Below are positions 1 to 7,633 of a stretch of DNA of 12,330 nt, piece after piece; position 1 is the first letter of the stretch, and each line of letters begins with the position of its first letter. The notes beneath the pieces are model-generated. The model was not told where the DNA came from, did no database searches, and saw only the letters and a program-made list of their open reading frames with translations. The stretch is from Helicobacteraceae bacterium (GTDB taxonomy: Bacteria; Campylobacterota; Campylobacteria; Campylobacterales; Sulfurimonadaceae). The stretch covers positions 1 to 12,330 of the forward strand of contig WFOM01000015.1 of the NCBI GenBank assembly GCA_015488075.1, in the 5' to 3' direction. The position numbers were made by a program, and so were the translations under genes.

Positions 1-1
1 G

Positions 2-1039
2 GTTTTGGCAAAGATGGACGGTGGAGTCGGTGCCATAGCAACATCAAGCGGTATGGGAGCTATCACACTGGCTTGTATAAGTTTGCTAAAAGCAGGTGAC
101 GAGGTTGTAAGTATAGGTGGTCTTTTTGGGGGAACATACTCATTTTTCAGTGAAACACTTTCAAGATTTGGCATAAAAACATCGTTTTTCGGTGTTGATG
201 AAACAGACAAGATTAAAAATGCAGTAAATGAAAATACAAAGATAATCTTTTTGGAATCTGTCGGTAACCCAAATATGCAACTGCCCGATTTTGACAAAAT
301 AGCACAAATAGCAAACGATACAGATACCGCTTTTATAGTTGACAACACCATAACACCTCTTACTTTAAAACCGTTTGAGTTGGGTGCCGACATCATAGTT
401 TACTCCACTACAAAGATTATAAGCGGAAATGCCTCGGCTCTTGGCGGAGCGGTTGTTTTTAGGGCCATAAACCAAGACAAAGATAAATTTTTATCACCTA
501 AATACGATTTTTTAGAAAAATTTATAAAAAAAATGGGTAAAATGGCTCTTGTGCCAAACGGTAAAAAAAGAGCTTTAAGAGATTTTGGTATGAGTGCCAG
601 TGCATACAACTCCCAGCTTACGATGCTGGGACTTGAAACACTACCTATTAGAACCGAGTATATAGCTAAATCGGTTGAAAAGATTGTTAAAGCATTGTAT
701 GATGCGGGACTTGATGTAAATCATCCGAGTCTTAAACACCATAAGCATCATGAGAGATACAAAAAATATTTTAAAAGCGGATGTGGAACACTCTTTAGTA
801 TAGATATGAAAACAAAACAGAAGGCATTTGAGTATATAGATAAATTAAAATTAGCTACAATTACGGCAAATATAGGAGATAGCAGAACTTTAGCACTCCA
901 TATGGATTCAACTATATATAGCGACTTTACGAAAGAGGAAAAAGATTTTTTAGGAATTACACCGGGACTCATAAGAGTATCAATAGGATTAGAAGATAGT
1001 GATGATCTTATAGAAGATTTTTTAGGAGCATTGAAATAA
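2..1039 (+). CDS. Cys/Met-metabolism PLP-dependent enzyme, O-acetylhomoserine sulfhydrylase-like (5' partial)
   Basis: The reading frame is open from base 2, and the first visible residues already lie inside the conserved 'ATSSGM' region, so about 70-80 N-terminal residues are missing. This is the fold-type I PLP family that makes homocysteine or cystathionine from activated homoserine. The PLP lysine is probably K137 (counting from the TTG at 5) in YSTTK, after the DNT and GAD motifs. The 'PGLIRVSIGLED' stretch near the end supplies the likely carboxylate-binding arginine (R324). A roughly 45-residue insertion between the GG after the lysine and 'LRDFG' is typical of the longer MetY branch rather than MetB, and the inferred full length of about 420 aa also fits MetY. 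The segment after the lysine (IISGNASALGG) departs from the usual GGHGTxIGG, so substrate specificity is uncertain. The stop overlaps the clpS start by one base (TAATG), suggesting co-transcription. Confidence 0.85.
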   Translation, partial: VLAKMDGGVGAIATSSGMGAITLACISLLKAGDEVVSIGGLFGGTYSFFSETLSRFGIKTSFFGVDETDKIKNAVNENTKIIFLESVGNPNMQLPDFDKIAQIANDTDTAFIVDNTITPLTLKPFELGADIIVYSTTKIISGNASALGGAVVFRAINQDKDKFLSPKYDFLEKFIKKMGKMALVPNGKKRALRDFGMSASAYNSQLTMLGLETLPIRTEYIAKSVEKIVKALYDAGLDVNHPSLKHHKHHERYKKYFKSGCGTLFSIDMKTKQKAFEYIDKLKLATITANIGDSRTLALHMDSTIYSDFTKEEKDFLGITPGLIRVSIGLEDSDDLIEDFLGALK

Positions 1040-1338
1040 TGGCAACAAAATTTGATGTTGAACTGGATGAAAAAACAAAACTTGAATTTCCAAAAAGATA
1101 CAAAGTGTTTTTGTTAAATGATGACTATACATCTATGGACTTTGTTGTCGATATACTTATAAAGGTGTTTCATAAAAATTATGAGGAAGCTGAGAGAATT
1201 ATGCTTGAGATTCACAAAAAAGACAAAGGTCTTTGCGGAGTTTACACTTATGAGATAGCTGAAACGAAGATATCTCAGGTGCATAAAAAGGCAAAAGATA
1301 ACGGATATCCGCTAAAAGCGGTAATGGAGGAAGAATGA
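1039..1338 (+). CDS. clpS: ClpS, ATP-dependent Clp protease adaptor
   Basis: ClpS is a small cytoplasmic adaptor that binds N-degron substrates (Leu, Phe, Trp or Tyr at the N-terminus) and delivers them to ClpA. The 99-aa length is normal. The core begins at about residue 20 with 'YKVFLLNDDYTSMDFV'. N27, D28 and H59 match the E. coli residues that hold the substrate alpha-amino group (N34, D35, H66), and M33 matches the gatekeeper M40. The C-terminal half carries the usual 'KGLCGVYTYEIAETK' strand region. The ATG overlaps the upstream stop by one base, with AGGAG about 10 nt before it. The 3' end overlaps clpA as ATGA, so the adaptor and its unfoldase are very likely translationally coupled. 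Confidence 0.96.
   Translation: MATKFDVELDEKTKLEFPKRYKVFLLNDDYTSMDFVVDILIKVFHKNYEEAERIMLEIHKKDKGLCGVYTYEIAETKISQVHKKAKDNGYPLKAVMEEE
1328..1331 (+). promoter_or_regulatory. Ribosome binding site of clpA
   Basis: GAGG, within GGAGGAAG, lies just before the clpA ATG at 1335 and inside the end of clpS. It is among the best Shine-Dalgarno matches in the window. It supports the ATG that overlaps the clpS stop and indicates re-initiation on the same message. Confidence 0.6.
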
Positions 1339-3572
1339 TAAGCCACACACTAAATACGATTTTTCAAAAATCTCTGCAACTGGCAAGAGAGCTAAGGCAT
1401 GAGTATCTGACCATAGAGCATGTTTTTTACATGGCTATCTCCACACCTGAAGGGATGGCTATACTTGAAGAAGCAGGAGCGGATGTAGGATTTGTCCAGG
1501 AAAAGATGCTTGAATACATCTCAACCTATATAGACAAAATCCCTCCACACAAAAAAGCCGACCCTTATGAGTCTGTAGCACTTGCAAGACTGATAGACAA
1601 TATGATAAAACATATACAAAGTGCGGGACAGCTTCAAGCAGATGTTGGAGACTTGATAGTTGCCGTTTATGATGAAAAGAACTCTTTTGCATACAAACTG
1701 CTTGAACACAGCGGTATAAGCAGGCTTGATATACTCGAAGTGGTTTCCCACGGACTTTACAAAGAGATAAAAGAAGAAAAAGAATCTTCAAAAAAAGGCT
1801 CAAAAAAACAGTCATATCTTGACAAATTTACTGTTAATCTTGTCCAAAAAGCAAAAGAAGGAAAAATAGACCCGGTAATAGGAAGAGAAAAAGAGATACA
1901 AAGGGTTATGCAAATCCTTTGCAGGAGAAAGAAAAACAACCCTATACTTGTAGGTGAACCGGGTGTTGGAAAAACAGCCATAGCAGAAGGTCTGGCACTC
2001 AAAATTGCAACAAACCAGACACCTCAGATACTGCAAAACAGTGAACTTTATGCACTTGATCTTGGTGCTATGCTTGCAGGGACAAAATACAGGGGTGATT
2101 TTGAAAAAAGGCTAAAAGGTGTGGTTGATGAGCTAAAACTCAAAAAAAATGCCATACTTTTTGTAGATGAGATACACACCCTTGTGGGTGCCGGAAGCAC
2201 AAGCGGCAGTATGGACGCCGCAAATCAGATAAAGCCCGCACTCTCTTCAGGTGAGATAAAATGTATAGGTGCGACAACTTTTGCAGAGTATAGAAACTCT
2301 TTTGAAAAAGACAAAGCACTAAGCAGGAGATTCAGCAAGGTAGATATAAACGAACCGAGCAAAAAAACAACACTTAAAATTTTAGAAGGTCTAAAAGCAA
2401 AATATGAAGCACACCACAGAGTAGAGTTTACAAAAAATGCTCTAAAAGATGCGATAGAACTTTCAAAAAGATATATAACAGACAGATATCTGCCCGATAT
2501 CGCCATAGATGTTATAGACGAAACCGCTGCTTCATTTCATCTAAGAGAAGAGAAAAAAGAGAAAGTAACATCAAAAGATATCCAAAAAACGATAGCAAAA
2601 ATACTAAACATACCAAACATAAGAGTCAAAAAAAACGATACCGAACTTCTTAAAAATCTGGAAGAAAACCTAAAAGAAAGAGTAATAGGTCAGGACAAAG
2701 CGGTAGAAGTTGTCGCAAAAGCGATAAAAATCTCAAAAGCCGGACTTACACCTAAAAACAAGCCTATAGCATCGTTTTTGTTTAAAGGACCTACAGGTGT
2801 AGGAAAAACAGAACTTGCAAAAAGCCTAAGTGATATTTTGGGTGTGCATTTTGAGAGATTTGATATGAGCGAATATATGGAAAAACACTCAATTTCAAGA
2901 CTGATAGGAACACCTCCGGGATATGTCGGATTTGAACAGGGAGGACTTTTAAGCGAAGCTATAAGAAAACATCCGCATACGGTTTTGCTTTTGGATGAGA
3001 TAGAAAAAGCACATCCGGACATATCAAATCTTCTGCTTCAGATAATGGACAATGCATCTGTAACCGACAACAGCGGATACAAGATAGATTTTCAAAATGT
3101 TATACTTATCATGACATCAAACATAGGTGCAACCTCAAGAAGTGTTATGGGGCTTATAGCCGATCAGAACCTGAGTGCCGATGAAGAGTTAAAAGATTTC
3201 TTCACACCTGAATTTAGAAACAGACTTGATGCCATAGTAGAGTTTAAAGAGTTGGATATAAATATACTAAAAGGTGTAGTGTATAAGTTTATAAAAGAGT
3301 TAAACAAAGACCTTAAAAAGAAAAAAGTCGAAGTTGTTCTAAACGATGCCGCGGCAGAATTTATAGCAAAAGAGGCTCAAAAACAAAATATGGGTGCAAG
3401 ACCTATAAAAAGATATATACAAGACCATATATCAAACAAACTCAGCGATGCCATACTTTTTGGTGATCTGGTAAACGGCGGAAAAGTTGAAGTTGATATA
3501 GAAGATGATGAACTGAAGTTAAATATATTTTCACTCGATTCGCTTTATGTTACCGCAACTGAACAAGTATAA
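1335..3572 (+). CDS. clpA: ClpA, ATP-dependent Clp protease ATP-binding subunit
   Basis: This is the AAA+ unfoldase that threads substrates into ClpP. The 745-aa length is normal for ClpA, and no long ClpB-type middle coiled coil is present. An N-domain (about 1-145, two Clp-N repeats) is followed by D1 with Walker A GEPGVGKT (207-214, K213) and Walker B with D278-E279. D2 has Walker A GPTGVGKT (485-492, K491), Walker B LLLDE (D554-E555) and the 'FTPEFRNRLD' segment. The ClpP-docking loop reads MGL at about 605-607, in the place of the IGL/IGF tripeptide, followed by the usual acidic stretch before FTPEFRNR. That loop marks a ClpP partner rather than a ClpB disaggregase. The gene overlaps clpS by 4 nt and aat by 26 nt, placing all three N-degron components in one transcription unit. 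No clpP is in the window. Confidence 0.97.
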   Translation: MISHTLNTIFQKSLQLARELRHEYLTIEHVFYMAISTPEGMAILEEAGADVGFVQEKMLEYISTYIDKIPPHKKADPYESVALARLIDNMIKHIQSAGQLQADVGDLIVAVYDEKNSFAYKLLEHSGISRLDILEVVSHGLYKEIKEEKESSKKGSKKQSYLDKFTVNLVQKAKEGKIDPVIGREKEIQRVMQILCRRKKNNPILVGEPGVGKTAIAEGLALKIATNQTPQILQNSELYALDLGAMLAGTKYRGDFEKRLKGVVDELKLKKNAILFVDEIHTLVGAGSTSGSMDAANQIKPALSSGEIKCIGATTFAEYRNSFEKDKALSRRFSKVDINEPSKKTTLKILEGLKAKYEAHHRVEFTKNALKDAIELSKRYITDRYLPDIAIDVIDETAASFHLREEKKEKVTSKDIQKTIAKILNIPNIRVKKNDTELLKNLEENLKERVIGQDKAVEVVAKAIKISKAGLTPKNKPIASFLFKGPTGVGKTELAKSLSDILGVHFERFDMSEYMEKHSISRLIGTPPGYVGFEQGGLLSEAIRKHPHTVLLLDEIEKAHPDISNLLLQIMDNASVTDNSGYKIDFQNVILIMTSNIGATSRSVMGLIADQNLSADEELKDFFTPEFRNRLDAIVEFKELDINILKGVVYKFIKELNKDLKKKKVEVVLNDAAAEFIAKEAQKQNMGARPIKRYIQDHISNKLSDAILFGDLVNGGKVEVDIEDDELKLNIFSLDSLYVTATEQV

Positions 3573-4227
3573 TCTTGAATTTCCACACCCAAACGAAGCT
3601 ACAAAAGACGGACTTTTGTGCTGGGGTGGAGACCTGACACCAAATCGCATCATAAAAGCCTACTATGAAGGTATATTTCCCTGGTATTCCAAAGCCGACC
3701 CCATACTTTGGTGGTCACCAGACCCAAGACTTGTGTTGGAGTTTGATGATTTTAGACTGACAAAGTCTTTAAAAAAATCGCTAAAAAAGTTTGAGTATAG
3801 ATTTGATGAAAATTTCAGTGAGGTTATAAGAAACTGTTCAGTCATACCCAGAAAAGATCAAAACGGAAGCTGGATACTGCCTGAGATTATAGAAGCTTAT
3901 GAGGTTTTACATGGACTTGGAGTTGCACACTCTGTAGAGAGTTATTATGAGGGTGAGTTAGTTGGCGGGCTTTACGGTGTAGCAGTTGGGGGAGTGTTTT
4001 GCGGTGAGAGTATGTTTGCAAAAAAAAGTGATGCAAGCAAAGCCGCATTTTTTATGCTTATCAAACATTTAAAAGAGCAGGGATTTGATTTTATAGACTG
4101 TCAAATCCCGACACCACATCTAAAATCTCTTGGTGCAAAAGAGATAAGCAGAGAACAGTTCTTGCAAAAACTTTATGCCTCAAGAGACAAAGAAGTAAAT
4201 TTTATGCCAAACCCAGTTCCTCTTTAA
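3547..4227 (+). CDS. aat: Leucyl/phenylalanyl-tRNA--protein transferase
   Basis: Aat transfers Leu or Phe from aminoacyl-tRNA to proteins with N-terminal Arg or Lys, creating N-degrons read by ClpS. The protein is 226 aa, close to the usual 230-240. Family motifs appear in order: 'GLLCWGGDL' (22-30), 'AYYEGIFPW' (38-46), 'WWSPDPR' (55-61), 'GSWI' (107-110), 'GLGVAHSVE' (123-131), GESMF (153-157, E154) and IDCQ (183-186, Q186). E154 and Q186 match conserved active-site positions of the E. coli enzyme. The ATG lies inside the last codons of clpA (26-nt overlap) with no obvious Shine-Dalgarno sequence, so it probably depends on coupling. Placement right after clpS-clpA makes functional sense. 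The 3' end overlaps the opposite-strand CopZ-like gene by 26 nt. Confidence 0.96.
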   Translation: MLPQLNKYNLEFPHPNEATKDGLLCWGGDLTPNRIIKAYYEGIFPWYSKADPILWWSPDPRLVLEFDDFRLTKSLKKSLKKFEYRFDENFSEVIRNCSVIPRKDQNGSWILPEIIEAYEVLHGLGVAHSVESYYEGELVGGLYGVAVGGVFCGESMFAKKSDASKAAFFMLIKHLKEQGFDFIDCQIPTPHLKSLGAKEISREQFLQKLYASRDKEVNFMPNPVPL

Positions 4228-4735
4228 TCTCTTTTATAGCTTTTGTTACATCACCCAAACAGCAACCTCCGCTTGGATTTAAAATCTCACATGAACATCC
4301 CGGGTCTTTCATTTTTGCTTTTATATCTTCAAGTGCATCGGTTTTACCGTTGTTTTGCAAATCCTCTTTGATTTTCTCTTTTGTCCATTCAAAACAGTAA
4401 CACACAGTAGCAGGTTTTGCACTATCTTTAAGACCTACAACAACTTTAACATCATCTTGTGTCAAAAATGTTTTGTCTTTAAAGTAAACAACTTCGCATG
4501 ATGGAGTTTTACAATAATAAAACCCCTCCAAAGAATCAAGTTTCTCTTTTGTTTCATCTTTTAACAAAGTATTTAGTGTTTTTGCCAAAACTCCTTTTGC
4601 TTTGTTATTGCATTTTGGGCATACCTCTTTTGATTTTGGCTGAGGTGTGCAACAGTTGTGTGAGTTTGTATCACAACTTTGTGTTGTTGTATCACAACAA
4701 TCTTGTTGATTTTGTTTTATGTTAAATGTTATCAT
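4202..4735 (-). CDS. Cys-rich metal/[2Fe-2S] protein resembling the CopZ N-terminal domain
   Basis: The 177-aa protein has 15 cysteines (13, 14, 21, 28, 29, 39, 42, 75, 80, 112, 114, 147, 149, 158, 159). The first 30 residues are a Cys/Thr/Asn-rich tail with two CC pairs. From about 39 the order CPKC, 'FYYCKTPSCEVVYF', 'VCYCF' and 'GCSCEILNPSGGCC' resembles the N-terminal domain of Archaeoglobus fulgidus CopZ. That domain holds a mononuclear zinc and a [2Fe-2S] cluster and is normally joined to a copper-binding HMA domain. No HMA domain (GMxCxxC) is present here. No signal peptide or membrane segment is seen, so it is probably cytoplasmic. A role in copper handling or redox is inference. It is the last gene of the minus-strand run, 43 nt after crcB. 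No clear ribosome binding site was found, but a stop lies two codons upstream of the ATG, so the start is constrained. Confidence 0.8.
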   Translation of the reverse strand: MITFNIKQNQQDCCDTTTQSCDTNSHNCCTPQPKSKEVCPKCNNKAKGVLAKTLNTLLKDETKEKLDSLEGFYYCKTPSCEVVYFKDKTFLTQDDVKVVVGLKDSAKPATVCYCFEWTKEKIKEDLQNNGKTDALEDIKAKMKDPGCSCEILNPSGGCCLGDVTKAIKEIKEELGLA

Positions 4736-4778
4736 GATTTATACTTTAGAGATGCCCTTTATTTAGTTTCAATGCTTT

Positions 4779-5171
4779 TTAAAAAAAGATTTTTTGTGTA
4801 AATATAAAACCGATACCTGCCATCAAAACAGTTCCAAAAAGATTTAAAGCCATATTTAAAAATGCAAGAGTATAACTGCCACCCTGAAAAAGAAAAAAAG
4901 ACTCCATCGCAAATGTTGAGTAAGTTGTAAGAGCTCCGAGAAATCCTGTAGTCAAAAACGATTTTGTATGAACTGAAAATATATCTGTATTTGAAAAAAT
5001 TGCAAACAAAACACCTATTATAAAACTTCCAAGCAGATTTACACCAAGCGTTCCAAAAGGGAGTTCATGAGCAACTCTGTGGTTTATAAAACCGTTTATG
5101 TAACTTCTGCTGATGGCTCCCAAAAAACCGCCGCTACCTATAGCCAGAACTGTTTGCCAACTCATCATCAT
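4779..5171 (-). CDS. crcB: CrcB/FluC fluoride ion channel
   Basis: FluC proteins are small dual-topology inner-membrane channels that export fluoride as dimers. The 130-aa length and four hydrophobic segments fit. Signature motifs are 'GGFLGAISR' (14-22), 'LPFGTLGVNLLGSF' (37-50, with N45) and 'GFLGALTTYSTF' (76-87), the last containing the Na+-site and phenylalanine-box region. Three consecutive ATG codons begin at 5171, 5168 and 5165. The upstream AAAGGG favours the second or third, so the protein may start MSWQ. The gene overlaps the 3' end of plsC by 38 nt at most. I see no fluoride riboswitch; the gene sits inside an operon, as I recall for Campylobacter relatives. Confidence 0.93.
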   Translation of the reverse strand: MMMSWQTVLAIGSGGFLGAISRSYINGFINHRVAHELPFGTLGVNLLGSFIIGVLFAIFSNTDIFSVHTKSFLTTGFLGALTTYSTFAMESFFLFQGGSYTLAFLNMALNLFGTVLMAGIGFIFTQKIFF

Positions 5172-5832
5172 ATACCCTTTGCATTTTTTCTCTTAGATTT
5201 TTTAGCCAAAGCTCATCATTTTTGTCTGCATAAAAAGGCTCCATAAATATAACCGTAATAGTTCCGGGTTTATAATAAAACCTTTTTATATCATAATGTT
5301 TTGCCGTTTGCATCAAAACAACCGGTTGAACTTTCAGTTTATACATATCTGCTATAACTTTTGCACCACTTTTAAAAGGAAGCATTTTCTCTTTTCTGTT
5401 TCTGGTTCCTTCCGGAAATATGGTTATGGTTTTTCCTTTGTTAAGTCTGTCTTTTGCATCTTTTAAAAGTTTCAGAAGAGATTTTTTGTCATTTCTGTCT
5501 ATGGCAATATCTTCTGGAAGTTTCAATGCAAGTCCAAAAAAAGGCACTTCAAAAAGCTCTTTTTTTGCAACCCATGCAAGAGCTTTTTTTGTTGCAAGCT
5601 CCATAACCGCTATATCCATATCGCTTTGGTGATTTAACAAAAACATCTGGGCTTCACTGTCTTCTTTGCCTTTTATCCTGATTTTAAAACCGGTTAGCAA
5701 CTGAATGAACCTTGAGCTAATTTTTTGTGATTTTGGAGCTTTAAATATTGGGAAAATGATTATAGAAAGAGCCAAGCCCAAAAAAATAACAACAGTGGCA
5801 TAAGCCCATCTAATTCTTGCAAATATCATCAT
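5134..5832 (-). CDS. plsC: PlsC-type 1-acylglycerol-3-phosphate O-acyltransferase
   Basis: This enzyme acylates lysophosphatidic acid to phosphatidic acid in phospholipid synthesis at the inner membrane. The 232-aa protein starts with a hydrophobic segment (about 11-30). It has the catalytic NHxxxxD motif as 'NHQSDMD' (67-73, H68 and D73), the substrate-binding FPEGTR (139-144) and 'VQPVVL' (168-173), all in the usual order. Two adjacent ATGs (5832 and 5829) are possible starts. The upstream gene ends at 5810, so its 3' end overlaps this start by 23 nt, and the crcB start lies inside the 3' end. Exact acyl-donor use (acyl-ACP or acyl-CoA) cannot be read from the sequence. Confidence 0.92.
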   Translation of the reverse strand: MMIFARIRWAYATVVIFLGLALSIIIFPIFKAPKSQKISSRFIQLLTGFKIRIKGKEDSEAQMFLLNHQSDMDIAVMELATKKALAWVAKKELFEVPFFGLALKLPEDIAIDRNDKKSLLKLLKDAKDRLNKGKTITIFPEGTRNRKEKMLPFKSGAKVIADMYKLKVQPVVLMQTAKHYDIKRFYYKPGTITVIFMEPFYADKNDELWLKNLREKMQRVYDDELANSSGYR

Positions 5833-6961
5833 CTCTTACCCAGCCTATCTTTTCTTCAGACAACTTTACTTTTGTCCAGCCTTTTGTCTTGCCAATCTTC
5901 TCCAGATACAATACATGTTTTGTTTTTTCAAAAACAGTGCTGTTATACAGCGGCAGTATGGTAATAAAAGAGCCCTGTTTAACACAAACTTTTTCTTTTG
6001 GTAAAAGTATAATATATATAACATAAAAAGCAGGTATAAAAATAAGCAAAGAGTATATAAGTTTTTTTCTTACAAGCAACAAAACAATCCCGAGTATCAT
6101 GACAGATACCGAGACAAGTATCTCAAACTTGTTTAAAGTGTTGCTGTGTGGGTTTAAATCGGTCTGTGTGGTTACTCTGTCATCATCAACGATTATAGGA
6201 ACGGTTATGTTTACAAAACCGTTTTTGTCTATATCAAAATATGAAAAACTCAATTTTTCCAAAGAGTTGTCTATAATCGCATAATAAATCATCTTTTGGT
6301 TTAATATATCTTTGTTTACAGAATCAATCCCCTGTTTTATAACACCGTTTAGAGAAAAATTTTTAAGAAGTGTCTGCTTTGCTTCTATAGATAAAACAAC
6401 GATATTGCTTTTGTTGTCGTAGGTTGTTGTTTTGTATTTTGTCAGTTTCAAATCTTTTGCCACTATATTTGAGTAGTTTTTCGGCGGATTTAAACCAAAT
6501 GAGTCAATCTTTTTGCCCTTTAGCTTTACGGGTTTGTAAAGATTGTCATCAGCATCAACCGCTATAGCTTCTATATCCGGCAGTTTCACATTTGAAGATG
6601 TGGCAAAAAAAGCAAGTGTGTCATAATAGTAATGTCCGCTTATAATTCTTTTAATGGGAACAGAATCGTTTAAAACCTCTACACCCTGAGATGATGTAAA
6701 GTTATAGAGTATATCTGTTATATTGTCAACAACCGTGACATTTTTAAGAGTTACAAAAAAAACTTCCCCTTTTACAACTCTTTTTGGAAGTTCTTTATAA
6801 TACAGATATATCGCTTTTGTCGAATCTGTCTGATTTTCATTCTCTGAAACGATTACGGAAGTTTGATTATAGTCGTAGGTTTGATTTTCATCAATATCAT
6901 CGGCAAACAAAACGGAAAAAAACAAAGACAAAAAAATACCGATGATATTTACAGATTTCAC
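5810..6961 (-). CDS. Exported membrane protein of unknown function with C-terminal SH3-like region
   Basis: This 383-aa protein is not recognised by function. Residues 1-20 form a signal peptide (hydrophobic run ending LFA before DDID). Residues about 45-265 look like beta-rich extracytoplasmic sequence with many N-x-T/S tripeptides, loosely reminiscent of BatD-type domains. Two hydrophobic helices follow at about 280-297 and 301-320, separated by a short RKK turn, so the N-terminal part and the C-terminus should both face the periplasm. The last ~55 residues ('SFITILPLYNSTVF' ... 'KTKGWTKVKL' ... 'IGWVRDDDI') look like a bacterial SH3 domain, often a cell-wall or protein binder. The start is GTG at 6961, overlapping the purQ stop (TAGTG) with GGGG just upstream. 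The position between purQ and plsC matches a conserved hypothetical gene I recall from Campylobacter. An envelope role is inference. Confidence 0.85.
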   Translation of the reverse strand: MKSVNIIGIFLSLFFSVLFADDIDENQTYDYNQTSVIVSENENQTDSTKAIYLYYKELPKRVVKGEVFFVTLKNVTVVDNITDILYNFTSSQGVEVLNDSVPIKRIISGHYYYDTLAFFATSSNVKLPDIEAIAVDADDNLYKPVKLKGKKIDSFGLNPPKNYSNIVAKDLKLTKYKTTTYDNKSNIVVLSIEAKQTLLKNFSLNGVIKQGIDSVNKDILNQKMIYYAIIDNSLEKLSFSYFDIDKNGFVNITVPIIVDDDRVTTQTDLNPHSNTLNKFEILVSVSVMILGIVLLLVRKKLIYSLLIFIPAFYVIYIILLPKEKVCVKQGSFITILPLYNSTVFEKTKHVLYLEKIGKTKGWTKVKLSEEKIGWVRDDDICKN

Positions 6962-7629
6962 TACCCCAAAAACCCTTCAAGCATTTTAACACCGTCATCA
7001 CTGCCTAAAAGCTTTTCCATAGCCCTTTCAGGATGCGGCATAAGTCCAAAAACATTTTTCTCTTTGTTGCATACTCCGGCAATCGAATCAACACTGCCGT
7101 TTGGATTTGAAACTTCTCCGTTTTTATCACAATAAGTCAGCAAAACCTGTCCATTGTCCCAAAGCTCTTTCAAACCGTCATCATCTATATAGTAATTACC
7201 GTCATGATGTGCTATAGGTATGTTTACTATATCTCCGACATTCAGTTTTTTTAAAAAATCGTTATTGTTGTTTTCAACTTTTAAATGGTGGTGTTTTGAG
7301 ATAAAATGAAGATTTTCATTTCTTTTTAAAGCACCGGGAAGAAGTCTTGATTCGGTAAGTATCTGAAATCCGTTACATATACCAAGAACTCTTCCCCCTT
7401 TTTTGGCATAATCTTTGACACTCTCCATAACGGGAGAAAATTTTGCAATAGCACCGCTTCTTAGATAATCTCCGTAACTAAATCCTCCAGCTACCACAAT
7501 CAAATCATAACCTGCATTGACACTCTCTTTGTGCCAGATTATATCTACATCACAGCCAAGTTTTTTAAATGCATACTCTGTATCATACTCACAGTTGGTT
7601 CCGGGAAACTGTAATACACCTACTCTCAT
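6961..7629 (-). CDS. purQ: Phosphoribosylformylglycinamidine synthase, glutaminase subunit PurQ
   Basis: PurQ supplies ammonia from glutamine to PurL for the fourth step of purine synthesis (FGAR to FGAM). The 222-aa protein is a class I glutamine amidotransferase: 'VLQFPGTNCEYD' at the N-terminus, the nucleophile C85 in 'GICNGFQIL', and H199 and E201 in 'MPHPERAME' completing the triad. The separate small-subunit form goes with PurS, encoded 4 nt upstream. PurL is not in the window. The stop codon shares one base with the GTG start of the next gene. Confidence 0.97.
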   Translation of the reverse strand: MRVGVLQFPGTNCEYDTEYAFKKLGCDVDIIWHKESVNAGYDLIVVAGGFSYGDYLRSGAIAKFSPVMESVKDYAKKGGRVLGICNGFQILTESRLLPGALKRNENLHFISKHHHLKVENNNNDFLKKLNVGDIVNIPIAHHDGNYYIDDDGLKELWDNGQVLLTYCDKNGEVSNPNGSVDSIAGVCNKEKNVFGLMPHPERAMEKLLGSDDGVKMLEGFLG

Positions 7630-7633
7630 GACT

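Noticed and set aside
1459..1815. Minus-strand ORF of 118 aa inside clpA
   Set aside because: It is antisense to the conserved Clp-N domain, has no recognisable motif, and overlaps another shadow ORF in a second frame.
4498..4725. Plus-strand ORF of 75 aa inside the CopZ-like gene
   Set aside because: It is a hydrophobic reverse-strand shadow of a Cys-rich gene, with no ribosome binding site and no family resemblance.
4736..4778. Terminator or separate promoter between crcB and the CopZ-like gene
   Set aside because: The 43-nt gap shows no stem-loop with a T-run and no convincing -35/-10 pair, so the genes are treated as one run.
5134..5200. Fluoride riboswitch upstream of crcB
   Set aside because: The crcB start lies within plsC coding sequence, and no riboswitch-like structure could be recognised there.
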